From the NCBI GenBank assembly GCA_963738345.1, contig CAVTWI010000001.1, positions 62,001 to 126,000 of the forward strand: DNA of 64,000 nucleotides, in the 5' to 3' direction. Shown here one piece after another: positions 44,141 through 52,222 of the stretch (positions are counted from its first letter, which is position 1; each line of letters begins with the position of its first letter). The translations under genes were made by a program, and so were the position numbers. The notes under the pieces were generated by a model. It was not told the origin of the DNA, did not search any database, and worked only from the letters and a program-made list of their open reading frames with translations. The stretch comes from Bog-159 sp963738345 (lineage in GTDB: Bacteria > Acidobacteriota > Terriglobia > Bryobacterales > Bryobacteraceae).

Positions 44141-44925
44141 ACCAGCGCCAACGGGCGGATGGGCGATCCCGTGCCCCCGCGGATCTTCAACGGCGTGGCC
44201 ACGAACAGAAAAGTGAAACGCCTCTCCGCCGCCAATTGCTCCAGGTTCAGGCACTCGATAATGTGGATGCCGCTCTCCACTAATAGATGAACGTGCACCG
44301 GCATGTTCGAATCGGGAACTTTCTCGAACGCCACCGTATCCGATCCTGCCGCGAAGATGCCGCGCTTGCTCAGCCATCGCGCCCCGGCAATACCCGGCCC
44401 GGGTCCGTGTACCTGTGCGATGAAGCGCGCCGCATTGTCCCAGAATCGCGCCCATCCAGTGCGCAACAGCACTACATCTCCCGGCCGTATCTCCACTTGT
44501 GCCGCGGCCGCCGCTGCTTCCAGATGCGCGGGCGTCACTTCGAAATCGGCGGGCAGCGCATCCCCCCCCACCTGACCCGCGATATCCAGCAGCACGCCGC
44601 GGCGAAAAATCGGAGCGATGGTGTCCACCGTGTGCCGCTTGAGTCCGCCGGCGTAGCTCTGCAGATCCGCCACGTCGCCCCCGCCGTGCAATTTCCCGCC
44701 ACACGAAAAATGGCAGAGCGCATCGATATGCGTGCCCACGTGTCCGCCTAGCGCCAACCCCTCCGACGCCGAACTTGACCCGTTGCGCGCCACGTAATCG
44801 CCGTGCTTCTTATTCAATCCGAACAGGAACGGCGGGTGATTCGGATGATGCGGCATGCCCGGGTAGTAAGGCTGCGCCAGATCGTAGATACAGGCCGATT
44901 CCACAGCCGCCAGCAATTGGTCCAT
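44137..44925 (-). CDS. Cyclase-family metal hydrolase
   Basis: A 262-aa protein beginning at ATG 44925 (DQLLAAVESACIYDLAQPYY). It has the family signature HVGTHIDALCHFSCGGKLHG (HxGTHxDxxxH) and a second part GDVVLLRTGWARFWDNAARF. It is longer and only distantly related to the cyclase-family gene at 29.6 kb, and keeps the metal-binding His that the other lacks. It heads the operon that ends with the MaoC gene. A metal-dependent amide or lactone hydrolysis is expected. The ORF could extend upstream, but those codons have no good start. Confidence 0.84.
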   Translation of the reverse strand: MDQLLAAVESACIYDLAQPYYPGMPHHPNHPPFLFGLNKKHGDYVARNGSSSASEGLALGGHVGTHIDALCHFSCGGKLHGGGDVADLQSYAGGLKRHTVDTIAPIFRRGVLLDIAGQVGGDALPADFEVTPAHLEAAAAAAQVEIRPGDVVLLRTGWARFWDNAARFIAQVHGPGPGIAGARWLSKRGIFAAGSDTVAFEKVPDSNMPVHVHLLVESGIHIIECLNLEQLAAERRFTFLFVATPLKIRGGTGSPIRPLALV

Positions 44926-44983
44926 AACGATAAAAGTACCGTTCTCGATTCTCCCACAGCGCGATACAATCGGAGCAAGAGTC

Positions 44984-45640
44984 GTGAAAATCACCATTTC
45001 AAAGGAAAATTACCTGAAGGCTATCGCCGAAGCGGAGTCCGAGGGCGAAACTGTAAAGGCGGCCACGCTGTCACGCTGGCTCAACGTAACGGCGCCCGCG
45101 GTGACCATGGCCATCAAACGGTTGAAGCGCGACACTCTGATTCTGGTGGGCGATGAAGGCCACATCACGCTCACTTCCGCGGGCCGCGAAATTGCCAATC
45201 GGGTTTTGAATCGGCACCACCTCATCGAACGCATGTTGACCGAAATTTTCGGTATGGAATGGTATAAGGTTCACGAAGAGGCGGAGCAGTTGGAACACGC
45301 CGTATCGGGCGAGTTCGAGCGCAAGCTGGTGGAAAAATTAGGCGCCGGAGAAGCCTGCCCTCACGGCAATCGGGTCGGCGTAGACACGCCCGCCGACCGC
45401 CGACGCCGCGGTCTGAAGACCCTCGATGAAAGCAACGGCACCGAAGCAGTCGCGGTCACCAGCGTATACGAACGGGACCGCCGCCTCCTCGAATATCTGG
45501 AAGGTCTAGGCGTGCGCCCTGGCTCGCGAGTGAATGTCGAATCGCGCAACGCCGACGATACGTTAACCCTCAATGTCGAAGGCCAGCGCATCCAACTGGG
45601 CCGGTCGGCGGCGCAAAAAGTTTGGGTCCGCGCCGCCTGA
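44984..45640 (+). CDS. DtxR/MntR-family metal-dependent regulator
   Basis: The 218-aa protein has an N-terminal winged helix (TISKENYLKAIAEAESEG, LSRWLNVTAPAVTMAIKRLK) and a dimerisation/metal-binding helical domain with HHLIERMLTEIFGMEWYKVH, EEAEQLEHAVSGEFERKL and GEACPHGNRV (primary-site residues). A C-terminal SH3-like FeoA domain follows (RLLEYLEGLGVRPGSRVNVE, NVEGQRIQLGRSAAQKVWV). It should repress iron- or manganese-related genes when metal-bound. GTG 44984 follows GGAG; TACAAT (44965-44970) is a likely -10. No metal-transport gene is adjacent. Confidence 0.88.
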   Translation: MKITISKENYLKAIAEAESEGETVKAATLSRWLNVTAPAVTMAIKRLKRDTLILVGDEGHITLTSAGREIANRVLNRHHLIERMLTEIFGMEWYKVHEEAEQLEHAVSGEFERKLVEKLGAGEACPHGNRVGVDTPADRRRRGLKTLDESNGTEAVAVTSVYERDRRLLEYLEGLGVRPGSRVNVESRNADDTLTLNVEGQRIQLGRSAAQKVWVRAA

Positions 45641-45650
45641 CTGGCCGCGA

Positions 45651-46208
45651 TCACGATCGCCCGTCGGCGTGCAAGATCTGAATGTTCACGTTCGGAAAGC
45701 TCGCCGGGCTTTCGTACTCCTGGCTGAATTGCTGCAGCGTCAGCACGTACTGGCTGCCGCTATCATGCGTGTTCAGATACGGTCCGGGCGCGCCCGGAGT
45801 CCCCGGCGTGCGGTCCCACGGATCGCTGATCCGCACAAACGTATTGTCCACGTCTCCATCGCTATAGATGCCCGTGACCACGATGGCATGCAGTCCCGGC
45901 ACTGCGGCCGCCACCCACAACGGACCCGAAGCCTGCACGAGATCGCGCAGGCCATCGATGCTGTAGCTTTGCGGCGGCTCCGCCGTGAGCCCCCAGGCAC
46001 TGGCCAGCGTTGGTATATCGGAGGGCGCCAACCCGTTCGCATAAGCGGCCCAGTTTCCCGTACCCGCCGCGATGGCCGCCGGATCGATGCACACGCGGTC
46101 GCGCCAGCCCACTATCATCGCCGCCGATGCGGCCCAGCAAGACATGTTCGTCGGTTGATTCGTGAGAGGCACGTCCGGCCAGTTCACGTCGAAAGATTCG
46201 TTTGGCAT
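45651..46208 (-). CDS. Papain-like cysteine protease (C39/C70 AvrRpt2-like)
   Basis: A 185-aa protein with Cys24 in QPTNMSCWAASAAMI, His107 in PGLHAIVVTGI and Asp129 in RISDPWDR, the order and spacing of a papain-fold catalytic triad. The closest recalled families are bacteriocin-processing C39 peptidases and the AvrRpt2-like effectors (C70). There is no signal peptide and no ABC domain. It is the last gene of the unknown four-gene operon (50361 to 45651). It might process the co-encoded large proteins or act as an effector; neither is shown by the sequence. Confidence 0.75.
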   Translation of the reverse strand: MPNESFDVNWPDVPLTNQPTNMSCWAASAAMIVGWRDRVCIDPAAIAAGTGNWAAYANGLAPSDIPTLASAWGLTAEPPQSYSIDGLRDLVQASGPLWVAAAVPGLHAIVVTGIYSDGDVDNTFVRISDPWDRTPGTPGAPGPYLNTHDSGSQYVLTLQQFSQEYESPASFPNVNIQILHADGRS

Positions 46209-46227
46209 TCAGTTGTCCCTGATGAGG

Positions 46228-47103
46228 TTAAGTTGTAAAACTGGTACAAAGATTCCACGTGCTCTGGCTGGTGAGGAACGTTTGCGTATCGTCGCTGGTG
46301 GCGCTTTTACGCACCACGTTATTGCCTTCAAAACACATGCAATCGTCGGCCTTGCACGCCTTCTTCACCACGTTGAGGTTCATCACAGAGGCCACCCCGG
46401 CCGCCGCCATGGTGCCGTTCAACGCCCCTGCGATCTTATCGCCCAGCGGCGCTGTAACCGTTGTGGAGGCAACCGTCCCATCGTCGTTAAACTGAATGCT
46501 GACGAATCCGGTGCCGCTGATACAGTCGCTGTTGAAGTTCTGATTGATCCAGCCTTCGTAGAATGCGACTTCGATGACTTCCGATTTCGGCCCCGTAACG
46601 GTGCGCATGGCGGCCAGTTCATTCTGGATGCCGGCGATGTATCCGCCCCGCCCACCTTCATCGTTCTGGTTGTATGCGGTGGTCAGTTGGTTGCGCAGAT
46701 CCTCTCCTGTCTGGCCCTGCGTATAGCTATTGCTGACGCTGGTGCGCACGCTCTTGATCCACTCTCCCACTGCCAGGCTTTGCGCCGCCTTGGCAGCCCG
46801 GTCGATCTCATCCGAAATCGCATGCAGCATATCCACCATCGGCCCCAGATCCGCATCCGTGGCCTCCTTGACTGCGGTGACTGCCGATTTTTCGATAGCT
46901 TTCAGTCCACTTTTCAGCACCGCGCCAAGCAAGTCGGGCTTGGCATCGGTGGGCGACGCGGTAAGCACCGTGGTTTGGAAATTATCCAGCGCCGACGTGT
47001 ATGACGTCGCGATCTTCGCTTGCGCTTCGACGACCGACTGTACATAGTCGCGAATCGTCTGCATGTCTGTATCGAAATCAAGTGATTGACTGGGTGTAGC
47101 CAT
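46228..47103 (-). CDS. Unknown helical protein (291 aa) in the 45-50 kb operon
   Basis: The ATG at 47103 follows AGGAGGAATT, an excellent ribosome site. The N-terminal ~190 residues are predicted mostly helical (MQTIRDYVQSVVEAQAKIAT, VDMLHAISDEIDRAAKAAQS). Beta-rich sequence (ISGTGFVSIQFNDDGTVAST) and a Cys-rich C-terminus (VVKKACKADDCMCFEGNNVV) follow. There is no signal peptide. Helical N-terminus plus a distal compact domain recalls pore-forming or tail-associated proteins, but no family is recognised. It starts 12 bases after the upstream gene's true stop and ends 19 bases before the protease gene, so all four genes are co-transcribed. Confidence 0.7.
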   Translation of the reverse strand: MATPSQSLDFDTDMQTIRDYVQSVVEAQAKIATSYTSALDNFQTTVLTASPTDAKPDLLGAVLKSGLKAIEKSAVTAVKEATDADLGPMVDMLHAISDEIDRAAKAAQSLAVGEWIKSVRTSVSNSYTQGQTGEDLRNQLTTAYNQNDEGGRGGYIAGIQNELAAMRTVTGPKSEVIEVAFYEGWINQNFNSDCISGTGFVSIQFNDDGTVASTTVTAPLGDKIAGALNGTMAAAGVASVMNLNVVKKACKADDCMCFEGNNVVRKSATSDDTQTFLTSQSTWNLCTSFTT

Positions 47104-47115
47104 AATTCCTCCTGC

Positions 47116-48698
47116 TTAACCTGTTGGAGTTGTCGTCGCCGGCGGTGTCCCCCCCAATTCAGCGAGGGATCCGGATTTGGACATAGCGGCAGCCTCTTGC
47201 AAATGAAAGCCAGCACCGATATTTGCGCACCGCTCGATTGCGTCTGCGTAGTGGGGGGGGGCGGCGGCGCGGGTTGTGTGGGCGTTGGTGTTACAGGTAC
47301 CGGCGTCGGCGGCCTTTGGATGACGCCGCCGAACCTTCCTGGAAACGTGGCCGCGCCTAAACGCGCTTTCAACGCCGGGTTGATCGCTATGTCCTCCGGC
47401 ACCGGTCGTGGCACCCCGACTGTCGCACGAAAGGCGGTCATCGGGACCGCTGTCCGCATCGGCGCCGCTGCCCGCATCGCCATCAGGGGATGTTGCGCAA
47501 TCACCGGCGCCTGCGTGACCGGGGGCCGCGGCGCTACCGCAATCTGCGGTCGCAACACCACCGGCATCGGCCTCGCCGCGGGCGGCGGTTCCAGATGCAA
47601 ATTCGAAACCATTAACGGCGGAAAACCGCGCACCGGTTGCGGTTGCACTGCCCCTGCCACCCGGGACGTCACTACGATATTGCGCGCCAGCACCATCGCC
47701 GTTATGTACGCCGGCCAACTTCCCGCCGGCGGCACGTTACCGTCGCTCAATTGCACCGTCGCATCCGGCAACCGCCAGAAGCGCGCTGCAAATAATTCCG
47801 GCCGGAACCACGTGCGGCTCAGCGCCACGCTGCAATATTCGAACGACATCGAATCAATTGTGGAATTCCCCGTGGTGGTGCCGAAAATCGACTGCAATTC
47901 CGGCGGTGCCTGTTTAATCAAGTTGGGAATATCCGCGCCTGCTATCGAAAAGCTCGGCCAACTCCCCTGATCGATGATGTCGTAAGGCGCGAAAACCGTG
48001 GGCCCGAAAGTCGCGTTGGTGGCCGGATCGGTCAGAAAATCGATCGCCGGATTGCAGAGCGCCGTCCAACTCTGCCACTTGAGTTGCGGCGACTGCGCCG
48101 CATAGGTCTGTTCCGTTTGCTGGGCCTGCTCTACCTGCGCCTTGAATCCCTTGGTCTCCCAATCGCTCTCCGCCGCTTGCACTTGGGCACGGGCCAGCGG
48201 TTCGCCGCTGCTCTGCCAAAGCGATTGAACGTTCGGATCGCTCGACGCCATCGCCGTTATCTTTTGATTGTTGTAATTCTGCGTCGCCGCGAACCAAGCC
48301 TGCTGGTACTGCTTGTAAGCCACCACCGCCGGGCTGTCCGTCAATAGACCATCAGCCCCAGGCGCCGAAAGAAACGTCTGGGCCGCCTGCAGATCCGCGG
48401 TCTGCTGCGCTGTGAGCGACCCTTCCGCCAATTGTGCGTTCTGCAGGACGCCTTGGTAGACGTCCCACAGCACGTGATCCAAGGACGGCTGAAACAGCGT
48501 CCCTTGCGGCAGTGCGTTCGCCAGCGTCGAGAACTCGGAGAATACCTGCATCTCCGCGCTCGACGCCGCCTCCGCGAACTTCAACTGCTCTGGCGTGTAG
48601 CTGATCGGTGTCAGCGCTGGAAAACTCAGAAAAGTGTCCGCGCTTTCGAAGACCAGCTTCGCCTTCGTCATCAATGCAAGTTGCGCAAGAGCGTCCAT
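47116..48698 (-). CDS. Unknown protein, paralogue of the 48.7-50.4 kb product, frameshifted at the 3' end
   Basis: Starts at ATG 48698 with GGGGAA upstream. The N-terminal half is helical (SLTAQQTADLQAAQTFLSAP, LARAQVQAAESDWETKGFKA). The C-terminal half has FEYCSVALSRTWFRPELFA, LSDGNVPPAGSWPAYITAM, a ~150-residue Pro/Ala/Met-rich insert (MPVVLRPQIAVAPRPPVTQA), and ISVLAFICKRLPLCPNPDPS. It shares the WF/SDGxxPPxGxxPAY/CPNPDPS pattern with its upstream neighbour. A run of 7 Cs (47149-47155) shifts the frame near the end; with 8 it would stop at TAA 47116 (reading TPPATTTPTG), just before the next ribosome site. No signal peptide, no recognised family. Confidence 0.72.
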
Positions 48699-48723
48699 GG
48701 TAGTTCCCCGTCTTCGCGAAGCG

Positions 48724-50361
48724 TTATACCCAAGCCTTGATGCTGGGGTCCGGATTCGGGCATTTGGTTGTGATCACGTGGCACTTGAATCCCGCAATCT
48801 GCATGCCGGCCACGCTTAAACCCTGATCGTTCCACGTCGTGTTCAGGTTTTGGCTCGAATATCCGCTCTTCGAATAGTGCGATGCGCTGCCGCCAAACGA
48901 GAAAGGTCCGAAGCCTATGCTCACTCCGCCACCTTGCGCCGATTGTGATTGCTGCGTAATGTACTGGCCGGCCGCCGAGTCCTGGCGAATACCCAACACC
49001 AAGTCCTTAATGAATACGACCGCCGTGGGGTACGCGGGCAGATATCCTGTGGGAGGGCTCCCGCCGTCGCTGATCATCAGGTTCTTCGAATCCGGGTTGG
49101 ATTGGTCGAACCGCCATGATTTGCTGAGCAGGAAAGCATCCTTGAACCACGACTTGATAATCGGGATCTGACAGATCGAAAACGAGAGCGAGAAGCTGTC
49201 CAACTCAAATCCGCTGTTGAATTGTGACCGGCTCTGGCTTCCACTAGCGCCTCCGCTCGCGCCCAGGCCGAAGAAGCCTCCACTTGCCGCTACCGACCAT
49301 CCCGACTGGTTGAAACTGGAGTTGCTGTACTGGTGGAAATCGCCGCTACTGAAAGTAAAGCGGCTCCACCCCCCGGCAGTCGCAAAATCAGGAGGCGCCA
49401 GCGCGGTGTAGAGGAAATCGCTGCCCGAGGAAATCCCGGTGAGCGTGGCGTTACCCAAGTCCTCCTCGTACTGCTGCTTCAGCATGGACATATCGCGCCC
49501 CATCACCTGGTTGATGTACGCCGCGATCTCTTCGTAATCCTGCTTATAGCCGTTCGAAATCCAATCGTCCATCGCCGCATTCACCTGGTCGCGCAGGATG
49601 CGTGCATTAATGGCCCAATTTTGCACTGCCGCCGGATCATTCCCCGCCAGCGCATTAATACGTGCCTGGTTATAAGTCAGTGCGGCATTATCGTACGCCG
49701 CCATCTTCGTGTTATAGGCCTGCACCAATGGGCTGGGACCGGTCACTTGCGTCACATCGCCGGTGACCAGATCGGTCTTCTGCGTCGTAGTCTGCAGTAA
49801 CCCGCGGAACTTGGCGATCTTGTCCTTGGTAGCCTGGTCCAGATCCTGATCCATTACCTGGCTCATGGTGAGAATGAACTTATAGCGATCCGATAGCGAA
49901 CCCTCGTTGTTGGCGACGCTGAATGACGCAAATTGCTGGTTGTTCATCTTCGTCAGGTCGGGAACGAAGTCCAGTATCCGGGACAACATTTCGGCCTGCT
50001 GATACACCTGGTTGGTGTCGGATGCGCGCAATTGGTTTAGTTGATCGGGAGTCAGTCCGCCGCCCGAACTGCCGCTGGCGCTCCCGCTGGCGCTGCCTAC
50101 CGCTGTGGTGGTGGAAGATCCCGAGGAACCTCCAGCCGATGTCGCCGAGACCAGAGTGGACGCGGCTTGTGGTGTCACAACCCCGGATAGGCCTTGTGAG
50201 AGGAACCGGAGATCTTCCGGCGTGATAGGAATTCCTGGGGTGCACCAACTGAAGAAGTTGTCCGCCGATTTGGGAACAGTTGCGTCTCCGTTGGTAAGTA
50301 CGTCATACAGCTTACCCATGATCGCGTTCGCGAGTACGTCGGGTTGAGTGATGGTTGCCAT
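48724..50361 (-). CDS. Unknown protein (545 aa), first gene of the 45-50 kb operon
   Basis: The ATG follows AGAAGGAGAAAG. Parts in order: an N-terminal ~70 residues (AIMGKLYDVLTNGDATVPKS), a low-complexity Ser/Gly linker (~80-100), a long helical section (~105-300; YNTKMAAYDNAALTYNQARI, NAAMDDWISNGYKQDYEEIA), Gly/Ser-rich strands (GGFFGLGASGGASGSQSRSQ), then FSICQIPIIKSWFKDAFLLS, ISDGGSPPTGYLPAYPTAVV, VSIGFGPFSFGGSASHYSKS and a CPNPDPSI tail. I recall similar C-terminal sequences in unnamed proteins of many bacteria but no established function. It is a paralogue of the next gene. Driven by a near-consensus promoter at 50398-50426. Confidence 0.75.
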   Translation of the reverse strand: MATITQPDVLANAIMGKLYDVLTNGDATVPKSADNFFSWCTPGIPITPEDLRFLSQGLSGVVTPQAASTLVSATSAGGSSGSSTTTAVGSASGSASGSSGGGLTPDQLNQLRASDTNQVYQQAEMLSRILDFVPDLTKMNNQQFASFSVANNEGSLSDRYKFILTMSQVMDQDLDQATKDKIAKFRGLLQTTTQKTDLVTGDVTQVTGPSPLVQAYNTKMAAYDNAALTYNQARINALAGNDPAAVQNWAINARILRDQVNAAMDDWISNGYKQDYEEIAAYINQVMGRDMSMLKQQYEEDLGNATLTGISSGSDFLYTALAPPDFATAGGWSRFTFSSGDFHQYSNSSFNQSGWSVAASGGFFGLGASGGASGSQSRSQFNSGFELDSFSLSFSICQIPIIKSWFKDAFLLSKSWRFDQSNPDSKNLMISDGGSPPTGYLPAYPTAVVFIKDLVLGIRQDSAAGQYITQQSQSAQGGGVSIGFGPFSFGGSASHYSKSGYSSQNLNTTWNDQGLSVAGMQIAGFKCHVITTKCPNPDPSIKAWV

Positions 50362-50397
50362 GTTACTTTCTCCTTCTAGCTTTTCGAGCCGGGTTCG

Positions 50398-50426
50398 AGT
50401 ATACGACTATTTCGATTTTGGGTCAA
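50398..50426 (-). promoter_or_regulatory. Near-consensus sigma-70 promoter of the unknown operon
   Basis: On the minus strand TTGACC (50426-50421), exactly 17 bases, then TATACT (50403-50398). Transcription would start near 50391, giving a ~30-base leader with an excellent ribosome site. This is the best promoter match in the window. Confidence 0.75.
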
Positions 50427-50778
50427 TAGGTTTTACTGGTAATGAAAGTCATTTATCCGGAATATACCCGTATATTCACTCACTGCGTGGAGCAACTGTG
50501 TCGAAATGTGCACCATAACGAAACGCACGAGACACACAATCCCGCCCGCACGATCCTCTCGACCGAAGACAGCGTTAATTACGAAGCCATGCAGAGAGAA
50601 ACTGAGTCACCAGGGAATTCCCGTTGATCGCCGCCGTAATAGCTCTTCGCAGTACTGTGGGTACCGTGATTAATCAGCGAATGACTGGTGACTCGGTAAG
50701 CATGAAATCGATAAACACGCTAACCGGCCAGCCGTTATCCTGACTGAGCCTAGATCAGTCTAAGGCGCATTCGGTGTT
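50427..50778. other. A/T-richer intergenic region
   Basis: About 350 bases between divergent genes, clearly less GC-rich than the surroundings. It has a 10-bp perfect inverted repeat GAGTCACCAG (50604-50613) / CTGGTGACTC (50685-50694) separated by 71 bases. A 61-codon frame (50442-50627) has no ribosome site and odd composition and is not taken as a gene. No RNA gene recognised. Confidence 0.5.
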
Positions 50779-52221
50779 GTGTCAATAGTTATTTCCCGAT
50801 TAAGCGAAGTAATTGACAATTCGTTTGCACTTAAATCGCAAAATGCGGGGGCCTTATCCCCGCCGCCCCGGCCGCCCCTTCCCGTCGTGGTACCTTATGA
50901 CAACTTGCCCGCTTCCCAACTCCGCCGCCAACTCGGCTTCTTCGACGCCACCATGATCGTCATGGGCGGCATCGTCGGCTCCGGCATCTTTATTAATCCG
51001 TATGTCGTCGCGCAGCAGGTGCATACCCCCTTCTTAATCCTGGGTGTCTGGCTAATCGGCGGCGCACTGGCCATGGCAGGCGCGTTCATTTGGGCCGAAC
51101 TGGCCACCCGCATGCCCGATTCCGGCGGCCAGTATCTTTACCTCCGCGAGGCTTACCATCCCTCCGTAGCTTTCGTCTACGGGTGGGTTCTCCTCCTGGT
51201 GACCCAGACCGGCGGCATGGCGGCCGTGGCGGTCACCTTCGCCCGCTACTATCGGGAAATTACCGGTCTCCAAGCCGGTGACGGACCCATTGCCGCTGCT
51301 GCCCTGCTGGGTCTCACCGCCATCAATTGTCTGGGTGTCCGCGCCGGCAGCAACGTACAGAGCGCCATGATGTTGCTGAAGTCCGCCGCCATCGCGACCC
51401 TGGTGGTGGTCGGCATCTTCTGGGGCGGTGGCGTCGTACACCCCCTCCCCGTGCTCGATCGCCCACTATCCTTCGGTCTGTTGCGCGCCATCGGCGCCGC
51501 CATGATACCCGTAGCCTTCGCTTACGGCGGATGGCAGACGTCCACCTTTGTCGCCGGCGAAATGCGCAACCCGCGCCGCGATTTGTCCCGCGGCCTCGTC
51601 GCCGGTGTCATCGGCGTGATCGCGCTGTACCTATCCGTGAACTATGTCTGCCTCCGCGTCCTCGGTCCCGCCGGACTGGCCGCCTCCCACACTCCGGCAT
51701 CCTCCGTCATGCGCGTGGCGCTGGGCCCCCGTGGCGCCGAATTCCTGGCCGTGGGTATCGCCATCTCGACTCTCGGCTTCCTCAGCCAGGGCATCCTCAC
51801 CGCCCCCCGCGTCTACTACGCCATGGCGCGCGATGGGCTTTTCTTCAAAAGCGTCGGCTGGCTCTCCCCGCGCACCGGAGCGCCCGTCGTCGCCATCGTG
51901 TTGCAAGGCATCTTCGCTACGGTCATTGCCATATCCGGCCGCTACGAACAAATTCTGAACTATGTGACTTCGGTGGATTTCATTTCTTTCGCCTTCACCG
52001 CAGCCGCCCTTTTCGTCTTTCGCCGCCGCGATGCCGGTGCGCCGCCCGTGGGGATTTACCGCGCCCCCGGCCATCCTTACACCACCGCCGCCTTCGTCCT
52101 GGTGTGCGCCGGCATTGTCGCCAGCACCATCGCCGCCTATCCCGCCCATAGCGCCGTCGGACTTCTGATCCTCCTCGCCGGCATTCCCGTATATTGGTAC
52201 TGGAGCCGCCGCGCCGTCTGA
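50779..52221 (+). CDS. APC-superfamily amino acid permease
   Basis: Twelve hydrophobic segments are apparent. The first has the APC signature FFDATMIVMGGIVGSGIFI (GSGIF substrate loop), then IGGALAMAGAFIWAELATRM and GGQYLYLREAYHPSVAFVYG, typical of LAT/SteT-like exchangers. GTG 50779 adds ~45 non-membrane residues that look unlike the family; a GTG near 50888 is an alternative. It imports or exchanges amino acids across the inner membrane. The next gene (PLP aminotransferase) starts one base after the stop, suggesting joint amino acid use. Confidence 0.86.
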   Translation: MSIVISRLSEVIDNSFALKSQNAGALSPPPRPPLPVVVPYDNLPASQLRRQLGFFDATMIVMGGIVGSGIFINPYVVAQQVHTPFLILGVWLIGGALAMAGAFIWAELATRMPDSGGQYLYLREAYHPSVAFVYGWVLLLVTQTGGMAAVAVTFARYYREITGLQAGDGPIAAAALLGLTAINCLGVRAGSNVQSAMMLLKSAAIATLVVVGIFWGGGVVHPLPVLDRPLSFGLLRAIGAAMIPVAFAYGGWQTSTFVAGEMRNPRRDLSRGLVAGVIGVIALYLSVNYVCLRVLGPAGLAASHTPASSVMRVALGPRGAEFLAVGIAISTLGFLSQGILTAPRVYYAMARDGLFFKSVGWLSPRTGAPVVAIVLQGIFATVIAISGRYEQILNYVTSVDFISFAFTAAALFVFRRRDAGAPPVGIYRAPGHPYTTAAFVLVCAGIVASTIAAYPAHSAVGLLILLAGIPVYWYWSRRAV

Positions 52222-52222
52222 A

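Noticed and set aside
43511..44704. 397-codon minus-strand frame overlapping the cyclase and phosphotransferase genes
   Set aside because: Only its MTTFRF segment belongs to a real gene; the rest is Arg/Gly-rich shadow sequence of two conserved genes.
46914..47115. 3' extension of the 594-codon frame into the 291-aa gene
   Set aside because: It arises from the C7 frameshift; the expected stop at 47116 fits the ribosome site of the next gene.
50442..50627. 61-codon ORF in the A/T-rich spacer
   Set aside because: No ribosome site, odd His/Thr/Asn-rich composition and overlap with the promoter region.
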